Position numbers and translations under genes: made by a program | Shown: positions 35,092 to 42,147 of the stretch, one piece after another | Layout: each line of letters opens with the position of its first letter | How positions within the stretch are numbered: position 1 is the stretch's first letter | IMG/VR virus record: IMGVR_UViG_3300036768_000022 | Coordinates: 1-43,683 of that record | DNA from: a virus | Reading direction: 5' to 3' (one strand) | Length of the DNA: 43,683 bases | The notes under the pieces: model-generated | The model's input: the letters and a program-made list of their open reading frames with translations, nothing else | The model's database searches: none | Told to the model about the DNA's origin: nothing

Positions 35092-36044
35092 TAAAAATCC
35101 ACCTCCTCTTCTGTTACAATCTCCTCGAACACTTCCTCAAGTCTGCTTGTGTCCTTGTCGTAAAATACTTGCCCCGCCTTCCCTGTTAAGCCGAGATATC
35201 TATTCTTTAGGATGCGGAATGTTGTAGTGTTACGGATGCGTTCATCCTCAGCCTGCCCGTTACGCTCTAGGCCAATGACAATATCAGCAAGCTGTGCCAG
35301 ACCAGCAGAGCCACGGAGTTGAGCAAGGGATGTTTGTCCTCCCTCTTCGTGGGCCTTCCCTTCAGGGCGCTTCAAATGTGAGATGGCAATAATACCAACA
35401 TTCAGTTCTTCAGACAAGGCTTTGAGTTGATGGGCGATGTTGTCCAATGCCCTTCGTTCATCCCCTGTTTCCATGCCTGATACAAGGCGGGAGACGTGAT
35501 CGAGGATGATGTATTCACAACCCATTGTCCTGAAATAACGGATGTCCTTCTTGACGCTCTCCCATTCCCCATTCCAGTTGTTAGACATAAGGAACAGTTT
35601 GTCCTTGAAATTCTCCACAAATATTTGATACTGTTCATCACTGCTCACCTCCGATTTATTGTATCGAAGGTTGGTTCCTACGAACGGAGAGAGCATGTCC
35701 ATCACTGTAAGGGCTGGAGAAGACTCTAGGTAGAGGCCAGCAACCTTGTGCCCTTTCAGCATGAGGTGGGAGTGGATGGCCATTGCGAATGTTGTTTTCG
35801 CTACGCCAGATCCTGCCGTAAGCAACACCACTTCTTTCTTCCTAATGCCTCCTGTCATTTCTGTCAGCTTTTCCCAAGGGTAGTTGACAGAGGATTGCTT
35901 ACGATTGGAGAGGTAGGCTGTGTATTCATCCCACAACCCATCCCCGAATACAATCCCTTCAGGGGCATAAGGCTTGGCTCCGAAATAGGCCTGCCAAAAC
36001 CTAGCCTTGCTATTGTTTAGGAGAAGGTCGTTGATGTCTTTCAT
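35091..36044 (-). CDS. Replicative helicase (DnaB/gp4 C-terminal type)
   Basis: 317 aa. RecA-like core: LLTAGSGVAKTTFAMAI (Walker A, about 75-91), CEYIILDHVSRL (Walker B), IIAISHLKRPEG (sensor) and LRGSAGLAQLADIVIGLERN. This is the helicase half of T7 gp4; the primase half is a separate gene at 36225. The Walker A has Ala where GxxxxGKT needs Gly (GSGVAKTT), an odd change. The start overlaps the stop of a small interrupted gene (GCATGA). Confidence 0.88.
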   Translation of the reverse strand: MKDINDLLLNNSKARFWQAYFGAKPYAPEGIVFGDGLWDEYTAYLSNRKQSSVNYPWEKLTEMTGGIRKKEVVLLTAGSGVAKTTFAMAIHSHLMLKGHKVAGLYLESSPALTVMDMLSPFVGTNLRYNKSEVSSDEQYQIFVENFKDKLFLMSNNWNGEWESVKKDIRYFRTMGCEYIILDHVSRLVSGMETGDERRALDNIAHQLKALSEELNVGIIAISHLKRPEGKAHEEGGQTSLAQLRGSAGLAQLADIVIGLERNGQAEDERIRNTTTFRILKNRYLGLTGKAGQVFYDKDTSRLEEVFEEIVTEEEVDF

Positions 36045-36223
36045 GCATTACCTAGTTTCATTTCAATAAGACATTTAAGAATTTCTTCACTAATCTCTTT
36101 CCAAGAGTCAACAGAGACGGCTGAACAAATTTCAACGTTAGCTAGTCCCTCATCAAACGTTGTCACTTTAAACACCAAGTAGTCGTGTTAATACGCTTCA
36201 TATTTTACAGGGTACACTTTCAT
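36041..36223 (-). pseudogene. Small gene interrupted by an in-frame TAA
   Basis: ATG 36223 opens MKVYPVKYEAY, then TAA (36190-36188), then the same frame runs on as HDYLVFKVTTFDEGLANVEI... to TGA at 36043-36041, which overlaps the helicase ATG. GAGGTGG stands upstream. The downstream half is protein-like and coupled to the helicase gene in the usual way, so one 60-codon gene with a nonsense codon is the likely history. Function unknown. Confidence 0.6.
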
Positions 36224-36224
36224 T

Positions 36225-36926
36225 TTACCACCTCATAATCTTAGCTTTGTTACCAATCAAACTCGCCACTTTAGCAGCAGCGGCTCTTCCTGCCTCGTCC
36301 TGATCAAACCCTAGGATGATTTCATTGAACCCTGCAATGAAGGACAAATTAGCTGCTACGTCACGTTCAGCAGCAGAAGCCCCATTAGGGACAGAGACAA
36401 CACAAGGATCATACTGAGGATATTTCTCCTTTGCCATCTGCCAAGCTGCCATTGCATCGTATTCTCCTTCAGTGATAAGGAGTTTGTTCCCGCTCTTAGG
36501 GCATTGCATTTGCCCAAACAGCATCACCTCCTTGCCTTTCCAAGTGCCTACGGATGGAAGGAATTGCTTGCCTTCGTACTTCCTAGCCTTCCATCCAATC
36601 AGGGTCTCATCCGTAGTGTAGACAGGGAAATACACTTCATCAGGTTCCCCTGTTTCCTCAGACAAGGCAATACGGACGTTGTAATGCTCTACACAAGGAA
36701 GGCCAAGCATACGATGAACGATGGCTTGTTGTGGTAATTTAAGAACGTCTTCAATATTCAATTTGCTATATTCCTCTTGCTTTGTATAGCCTTCAGGGGC
36801 TTCCTTGTATCCACAACGATTGCAATATTTCCACCCTGTGTCGAAGTGAATAAGATGGTTGCCTGTTCTGTCACGTCCATGTGAGCGACAGGAAGGACAT
36901 GCACTATCGCCTACGATCTTGCTCAT
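36225..36926 (-). CDS. DNA primase (zinc finger plus TOPRIM)
   Basis: 233 aa. ACPSCRSHGRDRTGN and WKYCNRCGYKEAP give a four-Cys zinc motif (about 10-39). TOPRIM motifs follow: LLITEGEYDAMAAWQ and IILGFDQDEAGRAAA (Glu and DxD metal site). This equals the primase half of T7 gp4 without the fused helicase. The ATG overlaps the stop of the damaged small gene upstream (AAATGA). Confidence 0.9.
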   Translation of the reverse strand: MSKIVGDSACPSCRSHGRDRTGNHLIHFDTGWKYCNRCGYKEAPEGYTKQEEYSKLNIEDVLKLPQQAIVHRMLGLPCVEHYNVRIALSEETGEPDEVYFPVYTTDETLIGWKARKYEGKQFLPSVGTWKGKEVMLFGQMQCPKSGNKLLITEGEYDAMAAWQMAKEKYPQYDPCVVSVPNGASAAERDVAANLSFIAGFNEIILGFDQDEAGRAAAAKVASLIGNKAKIMRW

Positions 36927-37191
36927 TTCCTAGTTCTTCCAATTTTTGGAGCTGCACGAACAATAGCTCGTCTAGTAGCGTTATATGGATCAGACCCGTA
37001 AGGTTCAGTTTTTAAATCATTACCACAATTGACAAGAAATCCTAATTAAACAACTAGCCTTAATGCATCTCCATCATCGTTAAGGGGATTCCATTCTTTG
37101 TACATAACCCTAAACCAAGATAATCATCGTATTCATTATGATTAAAATGAACGGACTTTGCAGCTAATTCTAACAGTTCTTTATCGGTCAT
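36923..37191 (-). pseudogene. Small conserved phage gene with frameshift and TAA
   Basis: ATG 37191 gives MTDKELLELAAKSVHFNHNE...GLCTKN, then the frame leaves the family text and stops at 37060. One base over, the expected continuation is present: WNPLNDDGDALRLVV, a TAA (37048-37046) where relatives have Lys, then LGFLVNC...ATRRAIVRAAPKIG to TGA 36923, overlapping the primase ATG. Restoring one base and the Lys codon gives about 89 aa, the normal form of this common phage protein. Two independent lesions show it is dead or being lost. Confidence 0.7.
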
Positions 37192-37855
37192 TGGTAAGTG
37201 CCTCCCAACTAACAGGAAAAAGAGGACGGATAATGTCGTCCCATTGTTTAGCCAATTCCTGGATTTCCTTCTGAGCATGAGAATCAATGCGCTGTTTATA
37301 TGCCCTTGCCCAAGCTGCCAAGCTACCTGTTACATAATAGCCTGTGTACATGGACTGTGGCAACACCATCCTAGCTTGTTCTGGAGCTACACCAGAAGCT
37401 ATCATAGCTTCATACAACTTAATTGCTTCATCTATGAAGGATGAATATGCGTCATTAATTTCAACACTACCTTCATTCCCAATATCAATGAAATCAATCG
37501 TCAATTCTCCACTCCCTTGTTTCACACTACCTTCAGGACGAGAACGCCAAGAGGAAGGATAGTAGAAAGCTGGTGAATCATCAACATATCTCCTGCTAAT
37601 TTCATTGTATGTAAATCCAACCATATGTTTAAATCTTTGCCTAGCAACAAAGATTGGAACTGTTTCCCTCATTGTAATTTGAGGGTGTGAAAAAGGAGTC
37701 CAATGATTGTGCTTAGCCAAGTAGGAGATTAACTTTTTGTCTTTTTCTGTAAGACATGAATCATCACTCCAATCACTTTCCTTACTGAAAGAAACTCTAG
37801 CAGCATTCACAACTCTCAAGTCATCACCCATGTGGTCAATGTATTCAGCTTTCAT
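37181..37855 (-). CDS. thyX: Flavin-dependent thymidylate synthase ThyX
   Basis: 224 aa from ATG 37855 (GAGG 8 bases upstream; GTG 37864 is possible). The ThyX signature is RQRFKHMVGFTYNEISRRYV (RxRxxxxxxxNExSxRY). HNHWTPFSHPQIT and QLLARMVLPQ-like text (EQARMVLPQSMYTG) match the dUMP/FAD-binding parts. It makes dTMP from dUMP, which together with NrdAB supports DNA synthesis independent of host pools. Confidence 0.92.
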   Translation of the reverse strand: MKAEYIDHMGDDLRVVNAARVSFSKESDWSDDSCLTEKDKKLISYLAKHNHWTPFSHPQITMRETVPIFVARQRFKHMVGFTYNEISRRYVDDSPAFYYPSSWRSRPEGSVKQGSGELTIDFIDIGNEGSVEINDAYSSFIDEAIKLYEAMIASGVAPEQARMVLPQSMYTGYYVTGSLAAWARAYKQRIDSHAQKEIQELAKQWDDIIRPLFPVSWEALTNDR

Positions 37856-37878
37856 GTGTTCCACCTCTTCAATGAATG

Positions 37879-38061
37879 TTAATCAATTCCTCGATTTTGT
37901 TTTCTTTTGTAATGTTCATTTAGAGCTTCAACAATTTCTTCTGGGAGAAACTGCCTTGCCATCTGGGACACAACCCTGTTCCCCTCGTCGTCATACTCAA
38001 TAGGCTGGAGAAGGCCATACTTGTACTCCCTAAACCATTTTTTGTTCTCTGATGTGCTCAT
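37879..38061 (-). CDS. Small protein upstream of thyX, unknown
   Basis: 60 aa, MSTSENKKWFREYKYGLLQP... then FLPEEIVEALNEHYKRKQNR. GAGG 6 bases before the ATG. Charged and helical. It lies directly after the structured element C and starts the thyX segment of the right arm. No family recognised. Confidence 0.6.
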   Translation of the reverse strand: MSTSENKKWFREYKYGLLQPIEYDDEGNRVVSQMARQFLPEEIVEALNEHYKRKQNRGID

Positions 38062-38117
38062 GACATGCCTCTAAAAGCCACGGAGAAGTTCTCTAAGACA
38101 TTTTTACTGAATGGCTA

Positions 38118-38133
38118 ATACCATCCCCTAGGG
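38118..38133 (-). repeat. Structured intergenic element, copy C core
   Basis: On the - strand CCCTAGGGGATGGTAT, 15 of 16 positions like copy A (CCCTAGGCGATGGTAT). The flanks contain AGAGCC, GAGAAG and CTTCTC pieces able to pair. It lies upstream of the 60-aa gene at 38061. Confidence 0.6.
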
Positions 38134-38280
38134 TTTGGCAGGAGAGAGGCTCTAAAGCCTTCTCCCTCAATCCACAAGTATAGGATACTGATAGCTGGAA
38201 GAAAAAGAGATGGAAGAATAGCTAGTTATAAATAATTATTTAATATTTATTTATTTATAATTACCTAGAAGTAGGTAGTA

Positions 38281-38353
<73 letters not shown>

Positions 38354-38521
38354 TATACAGCTACATCTTCCCTCATCTTGCTCCTCTCCCCGCCCATTAG
38401 AATGCCCCTAGAAGCTCCTGAGAAGCTCTTAGAGAGCATTTTAGCATCAAGTGAGTAGGGAAGGATAGTGGAAGGCTCTAGAGTGTCTCTAAAACCTTCT
38501 CAGTAGCTTCTCTTATCCAGC

Positions 38522-38665
38522 TTACCAATGATCAAGAATCGACCAAGGCTTCCACTCATCCACCTCCGCCCGAAGCGCCTCGATCTCGTCAACCGCATCC
38601 CGCCAGATTGGCTCGTGAGGCTCACGCCGTGATTCGATGCGTAGGCGTTCGATGATGTCAGTCAT
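38522..38665 (-). CDS. 47-aa protein of a G+C-rich island
   Basis: MTDIIERLRIESRREPHEPI... then DEIEALRAEVDEWKPW. Short proteins starting MTDIIERLR with DEIExLRAEV are frequent in phages and plasmids of high-G+C bacteria. AGGAGA stands 5 bases before the ATG. It overlaps the upstream 136-aa gene by 8 bases. Codon use is G+C-rich in contrast to the neighbours. Function unknown. Confidence 0.65.
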   Translation of the reverse strand: MTDIIERLRIESRREPHEPIWRDAVDEIEALRAEVDEWKPWSILDHW

Positions 38666-39068
38666 TGCTGTTCTCCTTCGACAGGCTCCCAGAGCGCTCA
38701 AACGGAACCTTCATTCGCGCCGCCAAGGCTGCTATGGCAGCCGCACACTCGGCTCCGCACGCCAGCCTGCTTTCCTTCGCCAGTGCTTCATCATCCAAGT
38801 CTTTGCAAATCTGTGCTGCCTCCTTCAGCACGTCGCGCATATCCTCCACATACTCTTGTGTCGCACGCCGGTTGCCCTCCCACCGACGCTCGGTTTCTCC
38901 GCGCAACTCGCGCATCAGGTAGAGGATGATGGCCGCAGCGTCCGTGAGCGCCGCGAACAGCGCGGGGTCGCTTTTGTGCTGCTCGGCCAGCCCCGAGCAC
39001 ACCCGAGCGTGTGAGGCGGCCTCTTCGAGAACATCTCTCAGATCATCGACCAACTGAACGTTCATCAT
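38658..39068 (-). CDS. 136-aa helical protein of a G+C-rich island
   Basis: Two repeats of one pattern are visible: VQLVDDLRDVLEEAASHARV near the start and EYVEDMRDVLKEAAQICKDL near the middle, each followed by a similar stretch. It is Ala-, Glu- and Arg-rich and helical. Base composition near 60% G+C by eye against about 42% around it suggests recent transfer. GGAG lies before the ATG. Function unknown. Confidence 0.65.
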   Translation of the reverse strand: MMNVQLVDDLRDVLEEAASHARVCSGLAEQHKSDPALFAALTDAAAIILYLMRELRGETERRWEGNRRATQEYVEDMRDVLKEAAQICKDLDDEALAKESRLACGAECAAAIAALAARMKVPFERSGSLSKENSND

Positions 39069-39077
39069 TTGCTCTCC

Positions 39078-39962
39078 TTAAGCCACCCACTTCTCGATCA
39101 AGTCTGCGAGTTCTTCAGGGTAGTTGGTGATATAGAACAGAATTGAATCATAATCCATTCCAGCGAACATATCATACAATGAAAAATATAACTCTAAAGG
39201 ATAATCTAGTGTTTGCTCATCTTCATGATTGAACACATCCCATTGATGGCGTTTTGTTTTCGTCATGGCATTCCTCAAGTTAAATAAAAAGGATACATCT
39301 AGAAGTTCTCTTGATGTATGGGCATACTCATATCCTACGCTTATGTTTGTGCACTCTGGGATAATTCCAACGTAATTAGCTGTATCCGTGAATATCCCTC
39401 CACTATCTGGTTTCATATACAGGCCATTATCAAGAAAGTATTCACTAAGCTGATTAGCAAATTTATTTGAACAGCATCTTCCGAACTGATGAGTGATAAT
39501 GCTATTAGTTCCTTTTCTGTCAAATGCTACAGCATGTGTAAATTTAGAAAGAAACTCTTTATAGTTTTTCGCCAGATAGGATGATCCAATTCCTCCGCAT
39601 TCTTCCCCTCTATGGAATATATATGTACCTTCCACTCCCTCTTTTATCATTTCAAGGAGAAGCCACATTCCAGCTCCATCGTCCGCTCCAAGAATGCTAT
39701 GTCCATTAGCTCTAATAATATCCCCTTCTACAATGATGGAGTTATGCACATTATCCTTTAAATAATGCACAGTATCCGTATGACAACTCCATAGGATTTG
39801 AGAATCTCCATCTCCAACATCAATAATGTAGGCCATATCCTCTCCTTGCTCGTCCTTAACAATCGTAGGAGTTAAAGGGAGAATATATTTCTCGATAATG
39901 ATTTTCTCTCCATCACTTCCATGTGCCCTAGAGTGGCTAAGAATATCAATTAATGTTTCCAT
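39078..39962 (-). CDS. Cocatalytic zinc peptidase (M20/M28/M42-like)
   Basis: 294 aa from ATG 39962 (GGAG 6 bases upstream; in-frame ATGs at 39974 and 40004 lack a good site). All expected metal and catalytic residues are visible: SCHTDTVHY (His61, Asp63), LGADDGAGMW (Asp94), HRGEECGGIG (Glu120, Glu121), AFDRKG (Asp148) and YAHTSREL (His215). This is the two-zinc aminopeptidase/deacylase pattern. No signal peptide, so it acts in the cytoplasm. The upstream gene ends just before it, so both are co-transcribed. Substrate unknown. Confidence 0.8.
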   Translation of the reverse strand: METLIDILSHSRAHGSDGEKIIIEKYILPLTPTIVKDEQGEDMAYIIDVGDGDSQILWSCHTDTVHYLKDNVHNSIIVEGDIIRANGHSILGADDGAGMWLLLEMIKEGVEGTYIFHRGEECGGIGSSYLAKNYKEFLSKFTHAVAFDRKGTNSIITHQFGRCCSNKFANQLSEYFLDNGLYMKPDSGGIFTDTANYVGIIPECTNISVGYEYAHTSRELLDVSFLFNLRNAMTKTKRHQWDVFNHEDEQTLDYPLELYFSLYDMFAGMDYDSILFYITNYPEELADLIEKWVA

Positions 39963-39975
39963 TTTATTCTCCATC

Positions 39976-41304
39976 TTAATCAATTGTAAGGTTATGTTCT
40001 TCAAGATCTGTATCTTTATGCACAGTAAACTTTTGACCTTCTTGGTTATAAGCTGTTAGTGTGTCATAATACATGGCATAGATATTGCCATCTGGGTCTT
40101 CAATATCAAGGGCTAAAACGGACGGATTATTCACTGACACTATTCCTCGACTAGTGAACACGACATCGTCTATATGAAGCCACCTTTCCTCAATTTCCGA
40201 GTAGTAGAAGCCGTTACACTCAGCAGCTTCTTCTGTGTAATATTCTCCATCAATTTCAACAGCATTTTCTATCATGATATATCCTTCAGAGCGCCCTCTT
40301 ACGTATCCCCATACGTAATCTTCATTTATGCAGGCTGTGCACCTTATCACATCATACTCATCAACATATATTTCTCCGTGATCTCGATCATCATGAGAAG
40401 CGCCACAATGAGGGCAAATCCATCTCATACCAATTAGGCCAGTGGAATCCGATTTGTATCCGTCTTCTGAAACTAGAAGATAATCACCCATGTCCTCCAC
40501 ACAGTCGTAATGTCCGTCGAGATAGGGGCAGACAATACTATTACCAAGCTCAACCCTGTTTAGGATTTGCCCTTTAAGTGCCTTTTTGTCATGTTTAAAT
40601 CCTTTAGCAATCAAGGATGTTTCCAGTGAATCGTTTCCGTACACCCTGGCAAATGTTTTGTATCCAATGTTAACGATTGCTCTTGCGTACACTTTAAACC
40701 CTTCTCTGTTGCCGTCCCATTCTTTATTGGCAAGATATGCTAAAGCAAGCGAATTTTTTGTATTGGCATATGCCCTAACAGGGTGATACTCTCCATGGCA
40801 CATGTCATCTAGATAGCGCCCTTCGTCTCCCCTGTTGTACACCATGCAAGATGAAAACCCATGTCCTGATTCATAAACAGCTTCCCATCCATCAGGATCG
40901 GTGTTGGGAATGAAGAACACTTCTTGCTCGCCATAAATTGCGGCGAACTTTTCAGAAATATTCTTAATTTCTTTCTCCGTCATATCAGTGTATCGACGGA
41001 GGAATCTACCAATCGTGGTTTTCGTGCGGATTCCTTCACCATCTGATGTTTCCTTCATTAGGTTATCAAATGAACGGAAATAGGTGATATATCCACGATC
41101 TTTAGAAAGGAGAGGAATGTATTTGTAGGATAAGTGTGTATCCATCCCTAGGTTATCCAGCATGTCGTATGAAAAACACAACCAGTCAACAATTTTCTTA
41201 TACTTTCCTTTTAGTTTATTATAGTTTGTTGTTGAGAGGGCAATGACAAAGGATTCTACGTCTTTTTCTTTGATAGCTTTTCTAATTCTTTTCCAAGCTT
41301 TCAT
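39976..41304 (-). CDS. Unknown 442-aa protein with zinc-finger segment
   Basis: The start at 41304 has GGAGG 5 bases upstream; the frame extends further only into the tRNA region. Features: basic N-terminus (AWKRIRKAIKEKD), GHGFSSCMVYN and HPVRAYANTKNSLALAYL in the middle, then WICPHCGASHDD and IRCTACINEDY (two CxxC pairs, about 285-320), and a repetitive acidic C-terminus. I recall similar phage proteins of unknown role with SCM...HPVRxYA...LALAYL. It precedes the zinc peptidase gene. Confidence 0.7.
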   Translation of the reverse strand: MKAWKRIRKAIKEKDVESFVIALSTTNYNKLKGKYKKIVDWLCFSYDMLDNLGMDTHLSYKYIPLLSKDRGYITYFRSFDNLMKETSDGEGIRTKTTIGRFLRRYTDMTEKEIKNISEKFAAIYGEQEVFFIPNTDPDGWEAVYESGHGFSSCMVYNRGDEGRYLDDMCHGEYHPVRAYANTKNSLALAYLANKEWDGNREGFKVYARAIVNIGYKTFARVYGNDSLETSLIAKGFKHDKKALKGQILNRVELGNSIVCPYLDGHYDCVEDMGDYLLVSEDGYKSDSTGLIGMRWICPHCGASHDDRDHGEIYVDEYDVIRCTACINEDYVWGYVRGRSEGYIMIENAVEIDGEYYTEEAAECNGFYYSEIEERWLHIDDVVFTSRGIVSVNNPSVLALDIEDPDGNIYAMYYDTLTAYNQEGQKFTVHKDTDLEEHNLTID

Positions 41305-41320
41305 GTTTCCTCCAAATGAA

Positions 41321-41415
41321 TGAGAGCCATTCTGAAGGGTTTTATAACCCTCTCCTATACCATCGCATAGGGCAGGGCTGGAAAATCGCTTAGAATGGCT
41401 TATAGAGCGTTTTAG
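41321..41415 (-). repeat. Structured intergenic element, copy B
   Basis: AGCCATTCT (41325-41333) pairs with AGAATGGCT (41392-41400); inside lies a hairpin AGGGTT-TTAT-AACCCT (41336-41351) and the core, on the - strand CCCTATGCGATGGTAT. The outer text AAACGCTCT...AGCCATTCTAAGC on the - strand repeats the left arm of copy A. It lies between tRNA-Met and the 442-aa gene. Confidence 0.7.
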
Positions 41416-41429
41416 CCCTATGTATGTAG

Positions 41430-41501
41430 TGGGCCTAACAGGATTCGAACCTGTAACCTGTCGATTATGAGTCGATTGCACTGCCTTTGTGCTATAGGCC
41501 C
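41430..41501 (-). tRNA. tRNA-Met(CAT)
   Basis: Full cloverleaf: acceptor GGGCCTA/TAGGCCC, D arm GCAC/GTGC with GG in the loop, anticodon loop CTCATAA, T arm ACAGG-TTCGAAT-CCTGT. The anticodon stem has one mismatch at the outer pair. CCA is not encoded. A G1-C72 pair rules against an initiator. An Ile tRNA (modified CAT) cannot be excluded. Confidence 0.88.
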
Positions 41502-41506
41502 AGGAT

Positions 41507-41593
41507 TGGTGCGGATAGAGGGACTCGAACCCTCAAGGCATAAAGCCAACAGATTTTAAGTCTGCTATGTTTACCGATTTCATCATATCCGCA
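41507..41593 (-). tRNA. tRNA-Leu(TAA)
   Basis: 87 nt with encoded CCA. Acceptor TGCGGAT/ATCCGCA, anticodon loop CTTAAAA in CAGA/TCTG, long variable arm TTGGCTTTATGCCTTG, T arm AGGG-TTCGAGT-CCCT. It reads UUA codons. The gene text resembles E. coli tRNA-Leu(UAA). Confidence 0.92.
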
Positions 41594-41670
41594 TGGCCTG
41601 CCGTGAGGGACTCGAACCCCCGACCCAGTGCTTAGAAGGCACTTGCTCTATCCGACTGAGCTAACGGCAG
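41594..41670 (-). tRNA. tRNA-Arg(TCT)
   Basis: 77 nt with encoded CCA. Acceptor CTGCCGT/ACGGCAG, D arm GCTC/GAGC, anticodon AGTGC-CTTCTAA-GCACT, T arm GGGGG-TTCGAGT-CCCTC. It reads AGA/AGG, which are rare in many gammaproteobacterial hosts but frequent in this phage. Confidence 0.93.
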
Positions 41671-41683
41671 AATGATAGACCTT

Positions 41684-41800
41684 TCAACCTTTGTTTACAG
41701 TTGCATTGCTCATATGTTCGCGCCTCTCGCCTGCCAGTTTGTTTACCAGAGCGAACGCAATTTGATCCTTGTTCGTCTGATGGTCAATTGCCCAAGTCAT
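41684..41800 (-). CDS. 38-aa peptide, third of a mini-operon
   Basis: MTWAIDHQTNKDQIAFALVN...; amphipathic, mildly basic. GGAGG lies 8 bases before the ATG. It ends 13 bases before the tRNA-Arg gene. No homologue recalled. The strong ribosome site makes it credible. Confidence 0.55.
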   Translation of the reverse strand: MTWAIDHQTNKDQIAFALVNKLAGERREHMSNATVNKG

Positions 41801-41801
41801 T

Positions 41802-41906
41802 TCAAACCCCTCCTGACATTTCCCAAAATATCCATACGATAACGAAGCACCACAACCCAAATCCTAGGACAATGGCAATTGCGTCCATCCATTTTTCCAA
41901 TGTCAT
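41802..41906 (-). CDS. 34-aa single-pass membrane peptide
   Basis: MTLEKWMDAIAIVLGFGLWC then FVIVWIFWEMSGGV: one clear membrane helix. Start overlaps the previous stop (GCATGA); AAGGA lies about 10 bases upstream. Early-expressed tiny membrane proteins in phages often disturb host envelope functions, but here this is only a guess. Confidence 0.6.
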   Translation of the reverse strand: MTLEKWMDAIAIVLGFGLWCFVIVWIFWEMSGGV

Positions 41907-42013
41907 GCCCAATATTCCTTTTCCAGATAGTAGATAAGATCAATCCAAGGCATGGAGAAATCTTCCTCCAAACTCATAATTTCGGAATATTCTTCCCATT
42001 GTTCGATGTTCAT
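41903..42013 (-). CDS. 36-aa acidic peptide, first of a mini-operon
   Basis: MNIEQWEEYSEIMSLEEDFS then MPWIDLIYYLEKEYWA: very acidic, with an aromatic end. AAGG 7 bases before the ATG. Translationally coupled to the membrane peptide behind it. Confidence 0.5.
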   Translation of the reverse strand: MNIEQWEEYSEIMSLEEDFSMPWIDLIYYLEKEYWA

Positions 42014-42101
42014 TTAGAAACCTTTTTGGTCTTGTCAACTATGATTTAGCCAACACAATACGGGATCTTGGTATTCAGGCTCGAAGTTTTCTCCTAAAGA
42101 A

Positions 42102-42123
42102 AAGCCCGTATTGCTACGGGCTT
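42102..42123 (-). terminator. Terminator behind the first early gene
   Basis: AAGCCCGTA (42102-42110), loop TTGC, TACGGGCTT; on the - strand followed by TTCTTT. It separates the 166-aa gene from the mini-operon and tRNAs and may attenuate rather than stop early transcription. Confidence 0.75.
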
Positions 42124-42147
42124 GTTATTTGTTTGAATTGTCCGGCA

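Noticed and set aside
41305-41481. Upstream extension of the 442-aa frame into the tRNA-Met gene
   Set aside because: It would translate a tRNA and the structured element; the ATG at 41304 has a clear GGAGG.
41507-41593. Suppressor tRNA that could read the in-frame TAA codons
   Set aside because: The anticodon is UAA, which reads UUA (Leu). A UAA suppressor would need UUA. No other candidate tRNA was found.
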